Positions 1 to 9,249 of a stretch of DNA of 64,000 nt are shown here, in pieces. This DNA comes from Roseomonas sp. GTDB lineage: Bacteria; Pseudomonadota; Alphaproteobacteria; Acetobacterales; Acetobacteraceae. The stretch's first letter is position 1; each line of letters begins with the position of its first letter. Both the position numbers and the translations under genes were made by a program. The notes beneath the pieces were generated by a model. That model saw only the letters and a list, made by a program, of their open reading frames with translations, made no database searches and was not told the DNA's origin. The stretch covers positions 1 through 64,000 of the forward strand of contig JADCGA010000015.1 of assembly GCA_020249265.1 (NCBI GenBank), written 5' to 3'.

Positions 1-1
1 C

Positions 2-124
2 CTGCGAAAGGCCGCAGAACGATCCGTCGAAACAACATGGCGCCGCATCGGTACATTGCTCAATGCATTCCCACCACATGAATGCGCCAACTACCTCAGA
101 AATTCAGGCTATGGCGCAACGTAA
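2..124 (+). mobile_element. IS630-family transposase, C-terminal end only (cut by left window edge)
   Basis: Frame 2 from the left edge reads 40 sense codons to a TAA at 122-124. The peptide contains LRKAAERSVETTW near its start and ECANYLRNSGY near its end. Both match the usual C-terminus of IS630-family DDE transposases (a leucine/arginine-rich helix, then an ECANY-F-x-x-x-GY tail). The rest of the element lies outside the window, so completeness cannot be judged. IS630 elements insert at TA dinucleotides; a TA at 138-139, just after the stop, is a plausible right boundary because ATPase homology resumes there. The terminal inverted repeat cannot be verified without the left end. Confidence 0.75.
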
Positions 125-894
125 TGTCATCACACTCTAAAGATATATCCGAGGATGGTCTCTTTAAGATGGTTATAATGACACACAATTTCGATTTTTT
201 CCGAACCGTCGCGAGCCGATTTGTGAAGTATCCGTTTTGTCTCATGGCCTCGCGCACAAGTGTTGGGATAAAGCTTGAGCAAGCATCGGGCATAAAAAAT
301 GTCTTCGCAAACGACTGGAAGGATGGTTTCTTCATTGATAAGCGCAAAAAAATAGCTTCGATCCCATTTCTTCGAAATCTTATCGAGATGACCGTCGGCG
401 AAACAGCGGCCGATTATGGCAAGCTAACTGCGATGCTGCATTGGAAGAAGGCGACGCCCTCAATCACAGTCGCGGATTTAGACATGATTTTCAATCGGCT
501 TTGCCAGGAAGATAAGCAATCCAACAATCAGGACGCGTTAGTATGCGACCTTATCTTCGATGAGGCTACCGCTTGTTCGGCAAACTCAGAGCCAGGGCTG
601 GCAAATAAGATTGTTCTAGCTATCGCCATTCGCCTGTTATCAGAGAAGTTTATGATTGAACGTATCGCCGATCCTGATTTCGTCGCATCGATACAGGCAA
701 ATCAGACATCAAAACTAATTAATAAGTTCAAGAAAAAATTTCCGAGTGAAGTAGATACGATCGGTACCTTGGGAAAAGTGGAGTTGATGACGCCAGAAAA
801 TATACATGTAAATTCATTTATGTACGAGCCAATCATCGATATGTCAGACGATAGCCTGCGGCGGCTTCATGATCGCGTTAAGGAGCTGACCTGA
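82..894 (+). pseudogene. SMC/ABC-like AAA ATPase, 3' remnant truncated by an IS630 element
   Basis: The open frame is 270 codons, but its first 19 codons overlap the transposase tail and are probably not ATPase-derived. ATPase-like sequence starts at about 139-150 (DISEDGLFKM) and continues with VIMTHNFDFFRTV. The His in MTHN fits the switch/H-loop histidine of ABC/SMC-type ATPases. Walker A, Q-loop, signature and Walker B would all lie upstream and are missing, so the remnant cannot hydrolyse ATP by itself. Later blocks (GIKNVFANDWKDGFF, KIASIPFLRNLIEM, LTAMLHWKK) resemble the C-terminal part of large AAA ATPases often found in defence islands; that family link is from memory. Base composition is clearly AT-richer than the core genes, which suggests acquisition by transfer. 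If expressed it would give only a C-terminal fragment. Confidence 0.6.
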
Positions 895-1197
895 AGAGAA
901 AGAGCGAAGAGCATTATAACGCGAACGAAGTGACTCGACGCCGCGATTCGGTAATTCTGTATACTTGCGATATTCACCTGACAGTGGCCGCCTTTGAAGC
1001 ACGCCGTCTATCCGTGCGGCCAAAACGGATTTTCGCCTACCCTCCGGCAGGGCGCCGATGCCGAAGAGGAGTTCGGCGATCGTGATACTGGGCAGGAACA
1101 AGGTCTCGGCAGCTTGCGCATCAAGCCAGGCGCGGACCGTTGGGTGGGAGTCAGGCTTTATCGCCTCAGAGATGACATTGGTGTCCAGCAAGATCAT
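844..1197 (-). pseudogene. VapC/FitB-type PIN-domain toxin, truncated
   Basis: The first about 67 residues are a clear type II PIN toxin: MILLDTNVISEAI carries the first metal-binding Asp (D5) and ITIAELLFGIGALP carries the conserved Glu. FitB/VapC homologues run to about 135-140 residues with two further acidic residues in the C-terminal half. Here the homology stops near position 995, and the remaining 50 codons (QRRPLSGEYRKYT onward) look unrelated and overlap the tail of the ATPase remnant. The active site is therefore incomplete and the toxin is probably dead. It starts 13 bp after the antitoxin stop codon, the normal antitoxin-toxin order. The break fits joining with the incoming IS630/ATPase segment. 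Confidence 0.7.
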
Positions 1198-1210
1198 CCG
1201 CGGCGTCCCG

Positions 1211-1477
1211 TCATTCGAAGGTCATGGGCTCGGCGGGGCGTCGGTCACGGACCTGTTCAAGGGTTTGCTCAAGGGCTTCGATATCGGCATTGGTGAGACC
1301 CATCTCTCGGCTGGCAGCCGACAAGGCGGTGCCGAGGCGGAGCCGGCCCTCGGGGCGCACCGCTGCCTCAAGGATGGCGCGCATTTCGGCTTCCGTGCTG
1401 CGATTGTGCTGGGCGGCGCGCAGCTTGAGCGCGCGGTGCGTTTCCGCCGAGAGGTTGCGAATGGTGACAGCGGCCAT
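1211..1477 (-). CDS. FitA/VapB-type ribbon-helix-helix antitoxin
   Basis: An 88-residue protein. Residues 1-40 (VTIRNLSAETHRALKLRAAQ, then STEAEMRAIL) form the ribbon-helix-helix DNA-binding fold of FitA/StbC-like antitoxins. The C-terminal half would wrap the PIN toxin. The ATG at 1477 is preceded by a strong GGGGAGG ribosome binding site. The protein appears intact while its partner toxin is truncated, so it may remain only as a DNA-binding repressor of its own promoter or as a cross-neutralising antitoxin. A perfect inverted repeat upstream is the likely autoregulatory operator. Confidence 0.8.
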   Translation of the reverse strand: MAAVTIRNLSAETHRALKLRAAQHNRSTEAEMRAILEAAVRPEGRLRLGTALSAASREMGLTNADIEALEQTLEQVRDRRPAEPMTFE

Positions 1478-1504
1478 GATGGCACCTCCCCAAAAACGAC
1501 AGCG

Positions 1505-1534
1505 ATGCTATCAGAATTGGACAAGTGATAGCAT
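1505..1534. promoter_or_regulatory. Inverted-repeat operator of the fitAB/vapBC-like locus
   Basis: ATGCTATCA at 1505-1513 is matched by its exact reverse complement TGATAGCAT at 1526-1534, separated by 12 bases and lying 28 bp upstream of the antitoxin start. FitA-type antitoxins are known to bind inverted repeats with TGCTATCA-like arms in their own promoters, so this is very probably the autoregulatory site. Confidence 0.65.
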
Positions 1535-1572
1535 TTTTCAAGCCTGCGGATGGCTATCAAGCGCCGCCAAAG

Positions 1573-1602
1573 AAAAACCCCGGGGCGTTACCCCCCCGGG
1601 GT
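1573..1602 (-). terminator. Rho-independent terminator of rpsA
   Basis: Read on the minus strand, ACCCCGGGG and CCCCGGGGT form a perfect 9-bp stem around an 8-base loop. The stem runs straight into a T-run (plus-strand A-run 1573-1577). It begins about 30 bp beyond the rpsA stop codon and ends transcription of the aroA-cmk-rpsA block. Confidence 0.85.
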
Positions 1603-1630
1603 CGGTAGGCTTCCAAAAGTGACCCAGGAA

Positions 1631-3346
1631 TTATTCTTCCCCGGTCATTTCCCGGCGGCGACGGATCGCCGCGCCCAGAATATCGCCGAGCGAGGCGCCG
1701 GAATCGGCGGAGCCATATTCGCGCATGGCTTCGCGTTCTTCTTCCACTTCCTTGCCCTTGATGGTGAGCGTGAGGCGACGCGCCGCACGATCCACCGCGG
1801 TGACCTTCGCATCCACCTTTTCGCCAATGGCGAATTTGTCGGGGCGCTGGTCGCCACGGTCACGGGCCAATTCAGCGCGACGGATGAAGCCGGTCAGCAC
1901 TTCATCCACCTTCACTTCAATGCCGTTCTGCTCAACCTTGGTGACGATGCAGGTGACAACATCACCCTTACGCACGCGGTCCAGCACTTCAGCGGCGGGG
2001 TCGGCCTGAAGCTGCTTGATGCCAAGCGAGATGCGTTCCTTTTCCACATCCACATCCAGCACCTTCGCCTTGACCATCTGGCCCTTGCTGTAATGCTGCA
2101 TCGCCGCTTCGCCGGCTTCTTCCCAGGAAATGTCGGACATGTGCACCATGCCATCAATTTCCGCGCCAACGCCGATGAACAGGCCGAATTCGGTAATGTT
2201 GCGAATTTCACCTTCGATGGTGGAGCCCACCGGATGCGCTTCCACGAACAGCTCCCACGGATTGCCCTGCGCCTGCTTCAGGCCCAAGGAAATGCGGCGC
2301 TTCGGTTCATCCACATCCAGGATGATCACATCCACCTGTTCCGAGGTGGAGACGATCTTGCCCGGATGCGCGTTCTTCTTGGTCCAGGACATTTCAGAGA
2401 CATGGACCAGGCCTTCAACACCGGCTTCAAGCTCCACGAAGGCACCGTAATCGGTGATGTTGGTGACACGGCCAGAGAATTTCGCGCCGACCGGATATTT
2501 GAGCGCCACGCCATCCCACGGATCGGACATCAGCTGCTTCATGCCAAGGCTGATCCGCTGCGTATCCTGGTTGAAGCGGATCACCTGCACCTTGACAGGC
2601 ATGCCAATGGTGAGCGCTTCGGAAGGATGATTGATGCGCCGCCAGGCGATGTCGGTGACATGCAGCAGGCCATCCACGCCGCCAAGGTCCACGAAGGCGC
2701 CGTAATCGGTGATGTTCTTCACGACCCCATCCAGGATCATGCCTTCCTTGAGGCCCTGGATCAGTTCGCTGCGCTGTTCGGCGCGGGTTTCTTCCAGAAC
2801 GGCGCGGCGGGAGACAACGATATTGCCCCGCGCGCGATCCATTTTAAGGATCTGGAAGGGCTGGGCCTGGCCCATCAGCGGCATCACATCACGCACCGGG
2901 CGGATATCCACCTGAGAGCCCGGCAGGAAGGCAACCGCCCCGCCAAGGTCCACGGTGAAGCCACCCTTCACGCGGCCAAAGATCACGCCATTGACGCGCA
3001 CGCCCGCCTGATGCGCCTTTTCAAGCGTGGTCCAGGCTTCTTCGCGCCGCGCCTTTTCGCGTGACAGCACAATGGAGCCATCGCGGTCTTCATAGCGTTC
3101 AACGAAAAGCTCGATAACGTCGCCGGCCTTGACTTCGGGCTTCTGGCCCGGTGCAGCGAATTCCTTGAGCGGGACGCGGCCTTCGCTTTTGAGCCCGACA
3201 TCAACAACGGCGAAATCGCCGTCCACGCGAATAACGCGGCCGGTCACGACCGAGCCGGCAAAACCCGTATCCGGGCCAAGCGTGGCATCGAGAAGTGCGG
3301 CAAAATCCTCCACGCCAGCATTGGCGAGGCTGGTGGCAGTAGCCAT
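1631..3346 (-). CDS. rpsA: 30S ribosomal protein S1
   Basis: A 571-residue protein with six tandem S1 (OB-fold) RNA-binding domains at roughly 30-100, 115-185, 200-272, 287-360, 372-447 and 460-530. Typical repeats are DYGAFVDLGGVDGLLHVTDI and DYGAFVELEAGVEGLVHVSE. S1 binds mRNA on the 30S subunit and helps unwind and dock structured messages. The frame is open for 54 more codons upstream, but family alignment puts the start at the ATG 3344-3346 (MATATSLANAG). The gene follows cmk after a 216-bp leader with no recognised gene or RNA motif; S1 genes often have an autoregulated leader, but no specific element is identified here. A strong terminator follows. Confidence 0.97.
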   Translation of the reverse strand: MATATSLANAGVEDFAALLDATLGPDTGFAGSVVTGRVIRVDGDFAVVDVGLKSEGRVPLKEFAAPGQKPEVKAGDVIELFVERYEDRDGSIVLSREKARREEAWTTLEKAHQAGVRVNGVIFGRVKGGFTVDLGGAVAFLPGSQVDIRPVRDVMPLMGQAQPFQILKMDRARGNIVVSRRAVLEETRAEQRSELIQGLKEGMILDGVVKNITDYGAFVDLGGVDGLLHVTDIAWRRINHPSEALTIGMPVKVQVIRFNQDTQRISLGMKQLMSDPWDGVALKYPVGAKFSGRVTNITDYGAFVELEAGVEGLVHVSEMSWTKKNAHPGKIVSTSEQVDVIILDVDEPKRRISLGLKQAQGNPWELFVEAHPVGSTIEGEIRNITEFGLFIGVGAEIDGMVHMSDISWEEAGEAAMQHYSKGQMVKAKVLDVDVEKERISLGIKQLQADPAAEVLDRVRKGDVVTCIVTKVEQNGIEVKVDEVLTGFIRRAELARDRGDQRPDKFAIGEKVDAKVTAVDRAARRLTLTIKGKEVEEEREAMREYGSADSGASLGDILGAAIRRRREMTGEE

Positions 3347-3562
3347 GAAATCTATGTGTCCTGTATGGGCCGCAAGGCGGCCATTTGGGTCTGCGCCCTT
3401 CCACCCGCAGGGGAAGCACGGCTTGGCCCCGGCGCTTGGCGCTGGCAGGCCCAGATGTGGCGGGCGGGATAACGGTCCGCCCTTTGCCGGCCCAACAAAG
3501 AGCCCCACGCAAGGTTTTCCCGGCGCGGTCGAAAGGTCTTTAGGCGCTGACAGCTTGGTGCG

Positions 3563-4207
3563 TCAAGCGGAAGCGAGTTTTCTCCTGATAAAAGCAAGCG
3601 CCGCGTGGAAGGTTTCCTCAGCATTCAGCGCGGTTGTGTCTATTTCAAGAGCATCAGGGGCGCGCCGGGTGGGGGCCACGGGGCGATTGGCGTCCTGCGC
3701 GTCCCGGTCGCGGATTTCGGCTTCCACCTGGGCGGGGTCTGCGGCGACACCGCGCGCGGCGAGTTCCAGGAAGCGCCGGCGGGCGCGTTCCGCCACACTC
3801 GCGGTGATGAATAGCTTCACCTGCGCATCGGGGAAGACCACCGTCCCGATATCCCGCCCATCCAGCACGGCCCCTTGCGCCGCGCCGAAGCGGCGCTGGA
3901 AATCCAGCAAGGCAGCGCGCACGGCGGGGATGGCGGCGACCTTGCTGGCCGCCATATCCGCGAGCGAGCCGCGCAAATCGTCGCGCGCAAGGTCTTCCGG
4001 GGTCAGGGCACGGGCCTCGGCTTCGGCCACGCGGGCATCCTGCGGGTTAACCCCGCGATCCAGCACGCGCCGGCCAACGGCGCGATAAAGCAGGCCAGTA
4101 TCCAAGTAAGGCAGGCCAAGCTCGGCAGCCAAGCGGCGGGCCAGCGTGCCCTTGCCCGCCGCCGCAGGGCCATCGACTGCGATCACCGTGCCGGCCGGCA
4201 GTTTCAT
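3563..4207 (-). CDS. cmk: (d)CMP kinase (cytidylate kinase)
   Basis: A 214-residue P-loop kinase that phosphorylates CMP and dCMP with ATP, in pyrimidine salvage and dCTP supply. The P-loop is GPAAAGKGT at residues 13-21. The CMP-binding motif [13 protein letters not shown] starts near residue 116, and a lid-region arginine pair (RARRRF) follows. Its ATG overlaps the aroA stop codon as ATGA (4204-4207), which indicates translational coupling. The order aroA-cmk-rpsA is conserved in many alphaproteobacteria. Confidence 0.96.
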   Translation of the reverse strand: MKLPAGTVIAVDGPAAAGKGTLARRLAAELGLPYLDTGLLYRAVGRRVLDRGVNPQDARVAEAEARALTPEDLARDDLRGSLADMAASKVAAIPAVRAALLDFQRRFGAAQGAVLDGRDIGTVVFPDAQVKLFITASVAERARRRFLELAARGVAADPAQVEAEIRDRDAQDANRPVAPTRRAPDALEIDTTALNAEETFHAALAFIRRKLASA

Positions 4208-5550
4208 GCGGCGCGGATCGCGTCTGACCCGGCCAGGCGGTTCATCAGCGCGGCAAAGCCAGGGAAGGAGGTATCAATGAAGCTGGCGTCATCCACCGTG
4301 ACAGGGTTTTGCGTGGCGAAGCCCATCACCAGGGCGGCCATGGCGATGCGGTGATCCATATGCGTGGTCACCAGCCCGCCGCCAGCAGGCGGGGCGCCCG
4401 TCCCATGGACCAGCAAATCATCACCTTCAATGCTGACCTTGGCGCCATTGGCTTCCAGCAGCGCGGCGGTGGCGGCCAGCCGGTCACTTTCCTTCACGCG
4501 CAATTCCGCTAGGCCGCGCATGCGCGTGGTGCCCCGTGCGAAGGAAGCCGCCACGGCCAGGATGGGGTATTCGTCAATCATGGAAGGGGCTCGCCCGGGC
4601 GGCACATCCACGGCCTTCAGTGCGGTGTATTCCCCGATGATATCGCCGACAGGCTCCCCGCCTTCGATCCGGGCGTTTTCGATCTTGAGCGCGGCACCCA
4701 TTTCCCTGAGCGTCGCGAAAAGCCCGGTGCGCAGCGGGTTGAGCCCGATTTGCGTCAGGCTGATGCGTGACCCGGGCACCAACAGTGCTGCCACTAGCGG
4801 GAAGGAAGCTGAGGATGGATCGCCCGGCACGCTGATGGGGGCTGCCTTCAATTCCGGCTGACCCTCCAGCCGAATGACGCGGCCTGCTGATGTGTCTTCC
4901 ACCGCGACTGTTGCGCCGAAATGGCGCAGCATGTTTTCAGTGTGGTCGCGCGTTGGTTCCGGTTCCACCACGCGGGTGATGCCTGGCGCACAAAGCCCAG
5001 CCAGCAGGCAGGCGCTTTTCACCTGGGCCGAGGCCACAGGCAGGCGGTAATCAAGCGGCAGCGGGTCCTGCGCGCCGCGCACAGCCAGCGGGAGGCGCCC
5101 GCCCTCACGGGTCCAGAACTGTGCACCAGTGGCCGAAAGCGGGTCTGTCACCCGCTTCATGGGCCGGCGCCGGAGCGAGGCATCGCCCGTCATCACCGCG
5201 AACAACGGATGGCCGGAGAGCAGGCCAAGCAGCAGGCGGGCCGCCGTGCCGGAATTGCCCATATCCAGCACATCGGCGGGTTCGGTCAGGCCGCCCACGC
5301 CGCGGCCAGAAACCCGCCATTGGCCGGGGGCAAGCTGTTCCACCTCGGCGCCAAGGGCGCGCATGGCGGCTGCGGTGCGCAGCACATCCTCGCCTTCCAG
5401 CAGGCCGGAAATCTCGGTTGTGCCCACCGCCAGCGCGCCAAACATGAGCGCACGGTGGCTGATGGATTTATCGCCCGCCACGCCGGCTTGGCCGGAGAGC
5501 GGGGCGGTTGGTTTGCTGGCGCGGAAGGGGCGGGGGACGGCGGTGGACAT
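4204..5550 (-). CDS. aroA: 3-phosphoshikimate 1-carboxyvinyltransferase (EPSP synthase)
   Basis: A 448-residue enzyme of the shikimate pathway that transfers enolpyruvate from PEP to shikimate-3-phosphate. Visible motifs are the N-terminal [15 protein letters not shown], the phosphate-binding [17 protein letters not shown] and the C-terminal [15 protein letters not shown]. The open frame continues 12 codons upstream (to 5586), but the ATG at 5550 gives a normal N-terminus ([13 protein letters not shown]). It leads the aroA-cmk-rpsA block and is divergent from the FYDLN-acid gene. Confidence 0.96.
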   Translation of the reverse strand: MSTAVPRPFRASKPTAPLSGQAGVAGDKSISHRALMFGALAVGTTEISGLLEGEDVLRTAAAMRALGAEVEQLAPGQWRVSGRGVGGLTEPADVLDMGNSGTAARLLLGLLSGHPLFAVMTGDASLRRRPMKRVTDPLSATGAQFWTREGGRLPLAVRGAQDPLPLDYRLPVASAQVKSACLLAGLCAPGITRVVEPEPTRDHTENMLRHFGATVAVEDTSAGRVIRLEGQPELKAAPISVPGDPSSASFPLVAALLVPGSRISLTQIGLNPLRTGLFATLREMGAALKIENARIEGGEPVGDIIGEYTALKAVDVPPGRAPSMIDEYPILAVAASFARGTTRMRGLAELRVKESDRLAATAALLEANGAKVSIEGDDLLVHGTGAPPAGGGLVTTHMDHRIAMAALVMGFATQNPVTVDDASFIDTSFPGFAALMNRLAGSDAIRAA

Positions 5551-5697
5551 TCGGGCCGTTTGACATGGCAGGGCCGGGCGTGGCAATGCGCGCCACCCTA
5601 TTTTCCGGGTCGCGACGCGGATTGACTGATTCTATCTGTCTACCCGTGGCGTGCCCAAACCATATACCGCGCCCTGCGGTCTTCATGAGGCGTTTCC

Positions 5698-6021
5698 ATG
5701 GCAAAGCCCGAACTCGGCTTGAAGCGGACCTGCGTAGGTTGCGGCGCGAAGTTCTACGACATGACCCGCGCTCCGGCGGTCTGCCCGAAATGCGGCACTG
5801 AACAGCCGGTGGAACAGCCGCGCATGCGCCGCAATGGCCAGAACCCACTGGATGAACGGCTGAAGAAAGCGCCCGGCACGCCAGCGGCGGAGACTGATGA
5901 TATCGAAGTGGAAGATATCGAAGGTGATGAGGCGATAGAGGACGCGGAAGAGCTTGAAGATGATGCCGAGGATATCGGCGAGGATATCGAAGTCGGCACT
6001 GACCGCGACGAAGAACAATAG
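5698..6021 (+). CDS. FYDLN-acid (TIGR02300-type) zinc-ribbon protein
   Basis: A 107-residue protein. Residues 1-45 form a small zinc ribbon (TCVGCGAKFYD, then AVCPKCGTE, giving two CxxC pairs) with a FYDM version of the FYDL/N signature. The C-terminal half is almost entirely acidic (DIEVEDIEGDEAIEDAEEL). This family is restricted to alphaproteobacteria and usually lies next to aroA, as here. Its function is unknown. A good terminator follows immediately. Confidence 0.9.
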   Translation: MAKPELGLKRTCVGCGAKFYDMTRAPAVCPKCGTEQPVEQPRMRRNGQNPLDERLKKAPGTPAAETDDIEVEDIEGDEAIEDAEELEDDAEDIGEDIEVGTDRDEEQ

Positions 6022-6025
6022 GATC

Positions 6026-6057
6026 GCGCGGGCGGTTTCAGCCGCCCCGCTTTTTTT
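6026..6057 (+). terminator. Rho-independent terminator after the FYDLN-acid gene
   Basis: GCGGGCGG and GCCGCCCCGC pair with a single bulge around a short loop and are followed by seven T residues on the plus strand. The stop codon of the convergent cyclotransferase-like gene sits in the loop. There is no T-run in the minus direction, so it serves only the plus-strand gene. Confidence 0.75.
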
Positions 6058-6928
6058 GGTGGTGCCCGCGCCAATTGCCTGAGGCGATGATCGGCGCGCC
6101 CGCCAGGTTTTCCGGTGCCATGACATAGGCCCAGGCGCGGCGGTGCTGCCCTGCGCGATCCGTCACCGTGATGATGGTGCGGCGATACATGCCGGAAGCG
6201 GCGCCATCTGGCGCGGCATCTTCAATTTCATCCAGAACGGGCAAGGCTTTGGCGATATCCTGAAAGGTCAGGATTTCGCCCTGGATCGGCGTGGGCTCGC
6301 CCAGGGTGAGGGCCGGGTAATCGCCAAGATCGAATAGCGTGCCGGCGGCCTGCCCTGGCGTGATGGCGGCGATGCCGGCCTGCGCCGCCGGGCCGTGCCA
6401 GAAGCCGCCCTGCATCAGCGTGCCATAGACGAATACGTCGGCCAGGTGGTGACAGCCTTCCTCACCACGCGCAGCGGCTTCCAGCGGGTGGGGGTGCAGG
6501 CCATGGGCGGCGAAGCCTCGGCGCACGGCATTCAGGTATGCCGAAGGTGGGGCGACGTGACCCTGCTGGCGTTCAGGGATGACCTGATAGGCAATGGCTT
6601 CAAGCACCTGGCCATCCGGCAAGATGATGTGGCGTTGCCGGCGCTGATAGGCGTTGGGCGCGCCTTCCTTCTGATCCAGCGCCCGCCAGCCGGCTTCGGA
6701 GACTTCCAAGACAACGCCTTCAACATAGCCGCCAAGGCGCGGCTGGAAATTCAGCACGCCACCGCCCCGACCCTTGCCAAAGAAATCAAAGGCGAGCCGC
6801 GCATCGGGCAGAATGCCAATGCCGATGGGCCTGAGCGCCGCCGGATCATGGCCGGTGCGCGCGCACCAGGCGCGCCAATCTGCGGCATCGGTGTTGGAGC
6901 CATAGGCGAAGCTGTAGCGCGGGGCCAT
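6038..6928 (-). CDS. Tandem gamma-glutamylcyclotransferase-like (GGCT/AIG2) protein
   Basis: A 296-residue protein with two GGCT-fold modules. The N-terminal one (residues 1 to about 125) has the loop FAYGSN. The C-terminal one (about 165-285) has VFVYGTLMQGG and a late EIEDAAPDG block with the acidic residue expected in the catalytic pocket. Such proteins release 5-oxoproline from gamma-glutamyl compounds or act on related amines; the substrate here is unknown. Single-domain members are about half this length, so this is a fusion. It starts 8 bp downstream of the uppP stop and is probably co-transcribed with it. Confidence 0.8.
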   Translation of the reverse strand: MAPRYSFAYGSNTDAADWRAWCARTGHDPAALRPIGIGILPDARLAFDFFGKGRGGGVLNFQPRLGGYVEGVVLEVSEAGWRALDQKEGAPNAYQRRQRHIILPDGQVLEAIAYQVIPERQQGHVAPPSAYLNAVRRGFAAHGLHPHPLEAAARGEEGCHHLADVFVYGTLMQGGFWHGPAAQAGIAAITPGQAAGTLFDLGDYPALTLGEPTPIQGEILTFQDIAKALPVLDEIEDAAPDGAASGMYRRTIITVTDRAGQHRRAWAYVMAPENLAGAPIIASGNWRGHHQKKRGG

Positions 6929-6936
6929 TGGGCGGA

Positions 6937-7740
6937 TCAGCGGATGGCGAGCACGATCAGCATGAGCGTGCCAAGCGCGATGCGGTAATAGCCAAAGGGC
7001 GTGAAGCCGATGCGCCCAATCAGCGCCAGCACCGCGCGTACGGTGATGAAGGCGACGATGAAGGCGGCGATGAAGCCGACGGCGATTTGGCCGAAAGCGC
7101 CCGGGTCAATCTCAGCGCGGACTTTCCAAAGGCTGTAGAAACTGGCGGCAAACATGGTGGGGATGGCGAGCATGAAGGAAAATTCCGCCGCGGTGCGGCG
7201 TTCCACGCCAATCAGTAGCGCGGTGATGATGGTGGCACCGGAACGCGATGTGCCTGGGATCATGGCGAGCGCCTGGCCAAGCCCGACCAGCACGGCGGCG
7301 AGTGGGCCGATTTCCGGCACGCTATGGATGCTGGGCGCGGGCCGCAGCTTTTCGATGGCGATGATGGCAATGCCGCCAACAATAAGCGCGATGGAGACAA
7401 CCCAAGGATTGAACAGCAGCGTTGTAATGGTCTTGTGGAACAGGACGCCGATGAGCGCCGCCGGCAGGAAGGCGAGCATGAGGTTGATGACATAATAGCG
7501 TTCTCGCCCTGGGCGCCACATGCCGCGCAATAGGTCCAGGATCAGGCCGCGATAAATCCAGCACACCGCGAGGATCGCACCAAGTTGAATGGAGATTTCA
7601 AAAACCTTGCCGGGCGGGCCTTCAAAGCCGATCAATTCGCCGAGCAGAATTAAATGCCCGGTCGAGGAAATGGGCAGGAATTCAGTGAAGCCTTCGACGA
7701 TGCCCATCAGCAGGGCGGAGAACAGGGCGCTCAGGTCCAT
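6937..7740 (-). CDS. uppP: Undecaprenyl-diphosphatase (BacA/UppP)
   Basis: A 267-residue integral membrane protein that dephosphorylates undecaprenyl pyrophosphate and recycles the lipid carrier for peptidoglycan synthesis. It has the family's two hallmark loops: EGFTEFLPISSTGHLILL near residue 16 and PGTSRSGATI near residue 160. Multiple hydrophobic helices span the rest. The length is normal. It is the upstream gene of a pair with the cyclotransferase-like gene. Confidence 0.96.
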   Translation of the reverse strand: MDLSALFSALLMGIVEGFTEFLPISSTGHLILLGELIGFEGPPGKVFEISIQLGAILAVCWIYRGLILDLLRGMWRPGRERYYVINLMLAFLPAALIGVLFHKTITTLLFNPWVVSIALIVGGIAIIAIEKLRPAPSIHSVPEIGPLAAVLVGLGQALAMIPGTSRSGATIITALLIGVERRTAAEFSFMLAIPTMFAASFYSLWKVRAEIDPGAFGQIAVGFIAAFIVAFITVRAVLALIGRIGFTPFGYYRIALGTLMLIVLAIR

Positions 7741-7848
7741 GCGCGTGATCCATGCGGGGCGCGGGCGGGCTGCCCGATTCGCCTATCATGCGCTCTTGCG
7801 CCGGGGCATGGCGCATGTCCAGACCCCGGCGAATGGCTTTTCAGTAAC

Positions 7849-9249
7849 TCAGTAACGGTATTGTTCGGCCTTGAAGGGGCCTTGCGTCTCCACGCCGATA
7901 TAGCCGGCCTGCTGCGCGGTAAGCGTGGTCAGCGTCGCGCCCACCTTAGCCAAATGCAGCGCCGCCACCTTCTCATCCAAATGCTTCGGCAGGGTATAGA
8001 CCTTGCGCTCATACTTGGCGGTATTGGTCCAGAGTTCGATCTGCGCGAGCGTTTGATTGGTGAAGGAAGCCGACATCACGAAGGAAGGATGCCCCGTGGC
8101 ATTGCCCAGATTCACCAGCCGGCCTTCAGACAGAAGAATGATGCGCTTTTGGTCGGGGAATTCGATTTCATCCACCTGCGGCTTCACATTATCCCACTTC
8201 ATGTTGCGCAGACCCGCCACCTGAATTTCGGAATCGAAATGGCCGATATTGCAAACAATGGCGCGGTGCTTCATGGCGCGCATGTGATCAACCGTGATCA
8301 CATCCACATTGCCCGTAGCGGTGACGAAGATATCGGCCATCGGCGCGGCCTGTTCCATGGTGACGACCTGGTAGCCTTCCATGGCGGCTTGCAGGGCGCA
8401 GATCGGGTCCACTTCGCTCACCATAACGCGGCAGCCGGCATTGCGGAGAGAGGCGGCAGAACCCTTGCCCACATCACCAAAGCCGCAAACCATGGCGACC
8501 TTGCCGGCCATCATCACATCCGTGCCGCGACGGATCGCATCCACCAGTGATTCGCGGCAACCATAGAGATTGTCGAATTTCGACTTCGTCACGCTGTCAT
8601 TCACATTGATCGCCGGGAAAAGCAGGCGCCCTTCCTTGGCCATCACGTAAAGCCGATGCACGCCCGTGGTGGTTTCTTCCGAAACGCCCTTGATGGCAGC
8701 GGCAAGCTTGGCGAACCAGCCGGGCTTGGTCTGCAGGCATTTCTTGATGAGGGCGAAGAAGACTTCTTCTTCCTCATTCGTTGCCTTGTCCAGGAACGCG
8801 GTATCGCCCTGTTCGGCGCGCAGCCCGTAATGCACCAGCAGCGTCATGTCGCCGCCGTCATCGAGCAACACATTGGGTTCGCCGCCATTGGCCCATTCCA
8901 GGGTGCGCTGCACATATTCCCAGTATTCCGGGAGCGTTTCGCCCTTCACGGCGAAAACCGGCGTGCCGGTCGCGGCAATGGCGGCAGCGGCGTGATCCTG
9001 GGTCGAGAAGATATTGCAGGAAGACCAGCGCACATCGGCGCCAAGGTGCTTCAGGGTTTCAATCAGCACCGCCGTTTGAATGGTCATGTGCAGGCAGCCC
9101 GCGATGCGCGCCCCCTTGAGCGGCTGGGATGCGCCATATTCGGCGCGCACCGCCATCAGGCCGGGCATTTCATCCTCGGCCATTGAGATTTCCTTCCGCC
9201 CCCAGGCGGCGAGCGAAAGGTCTTTGATCACGTAGTCTTGGGCGGCCAT
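7849..9249 (-). CDS. ahcY: Adenosylhomocysteinase (S-adenosyl-L-homocysteine hydrolase)
   Basis: A 466-residue NAD-dependent enzyme that splits S-adenosylhomocysteine into adenosine and homocysteine, removing the inhibitor left by methyltransferases. The N-terminus shows [19 protein letters not shown] and [15 protein letters not shown]. The NAD site is [14 protein letters not shown] and the C-terminus ends in the typical EQYRY. The frame is open 72 codons further upstream, but homology begins at [14 protein letters not shown], so the ATG at 9249 is chosen. A near-palindrome 72 bp upstream is a candidate SahR operator. Confidence 0.97.
   Translation of the reverse strand: MAAQDYVIKDLSLAAWGRKEISMAEDEMPGLMAVRAEYGASQPLKGARIAGCLHMTIQTAVLIETLKHLGADVRWSSCNIFSTQDHAAAAIAATGTPVFAVKGETLPEYWEYVQRTLEWANGGEPNVLLDDGGDMTLLVHYGLRAEQGDTAFLDKATNEEEEVFFALIKKCLQTKPGWFAKLAAAIKGVSEETTTGVHRLYVMAKEGRLLFPAINVNDSVTKSKFDNLYGCRESLVDAIRRGTDVMMAGKVAMVCGFGDVGKGSAASLRNAGCRVMVSEVDPICALQAAMEGYQVVTMEQAAPMADIFVTATGNVDVITVDHMRAMKHRAIVCNIGHFDSEIQVAGLRNMKWDNVKPQVDEIEFPDQKRIILLSEGRLVNLGNATGHPSFVMSASFTNQTLAQIELWTNTAKYERKVYTLPKHLDEKVAALHLAKVGATLTTLTAQQAGYIGVETQGPFKAEQYRY

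Noticed and set aside
1550-3064. A 504-codon plus-strand open frame opposite rpsA, rich in His and Asp
   Set aside because: It is antisense to a certain S1 gene, its composition mirrors the S1 codons, and no homology or ribosome binding site supports it.
5622-5650. TTGACT as a -35 box for the FYDLN-acid gene
   Set aside because: No acceptable -10 hexamer occurs at 16-18 bases.
7800-7830. GCCGGGG/CCCCGGC hairpin just beyond ahcY
   Set aside because: The loop is 17 bases and no T-run follows on the minus strand, so it is not a convincing intrinsic terminator.
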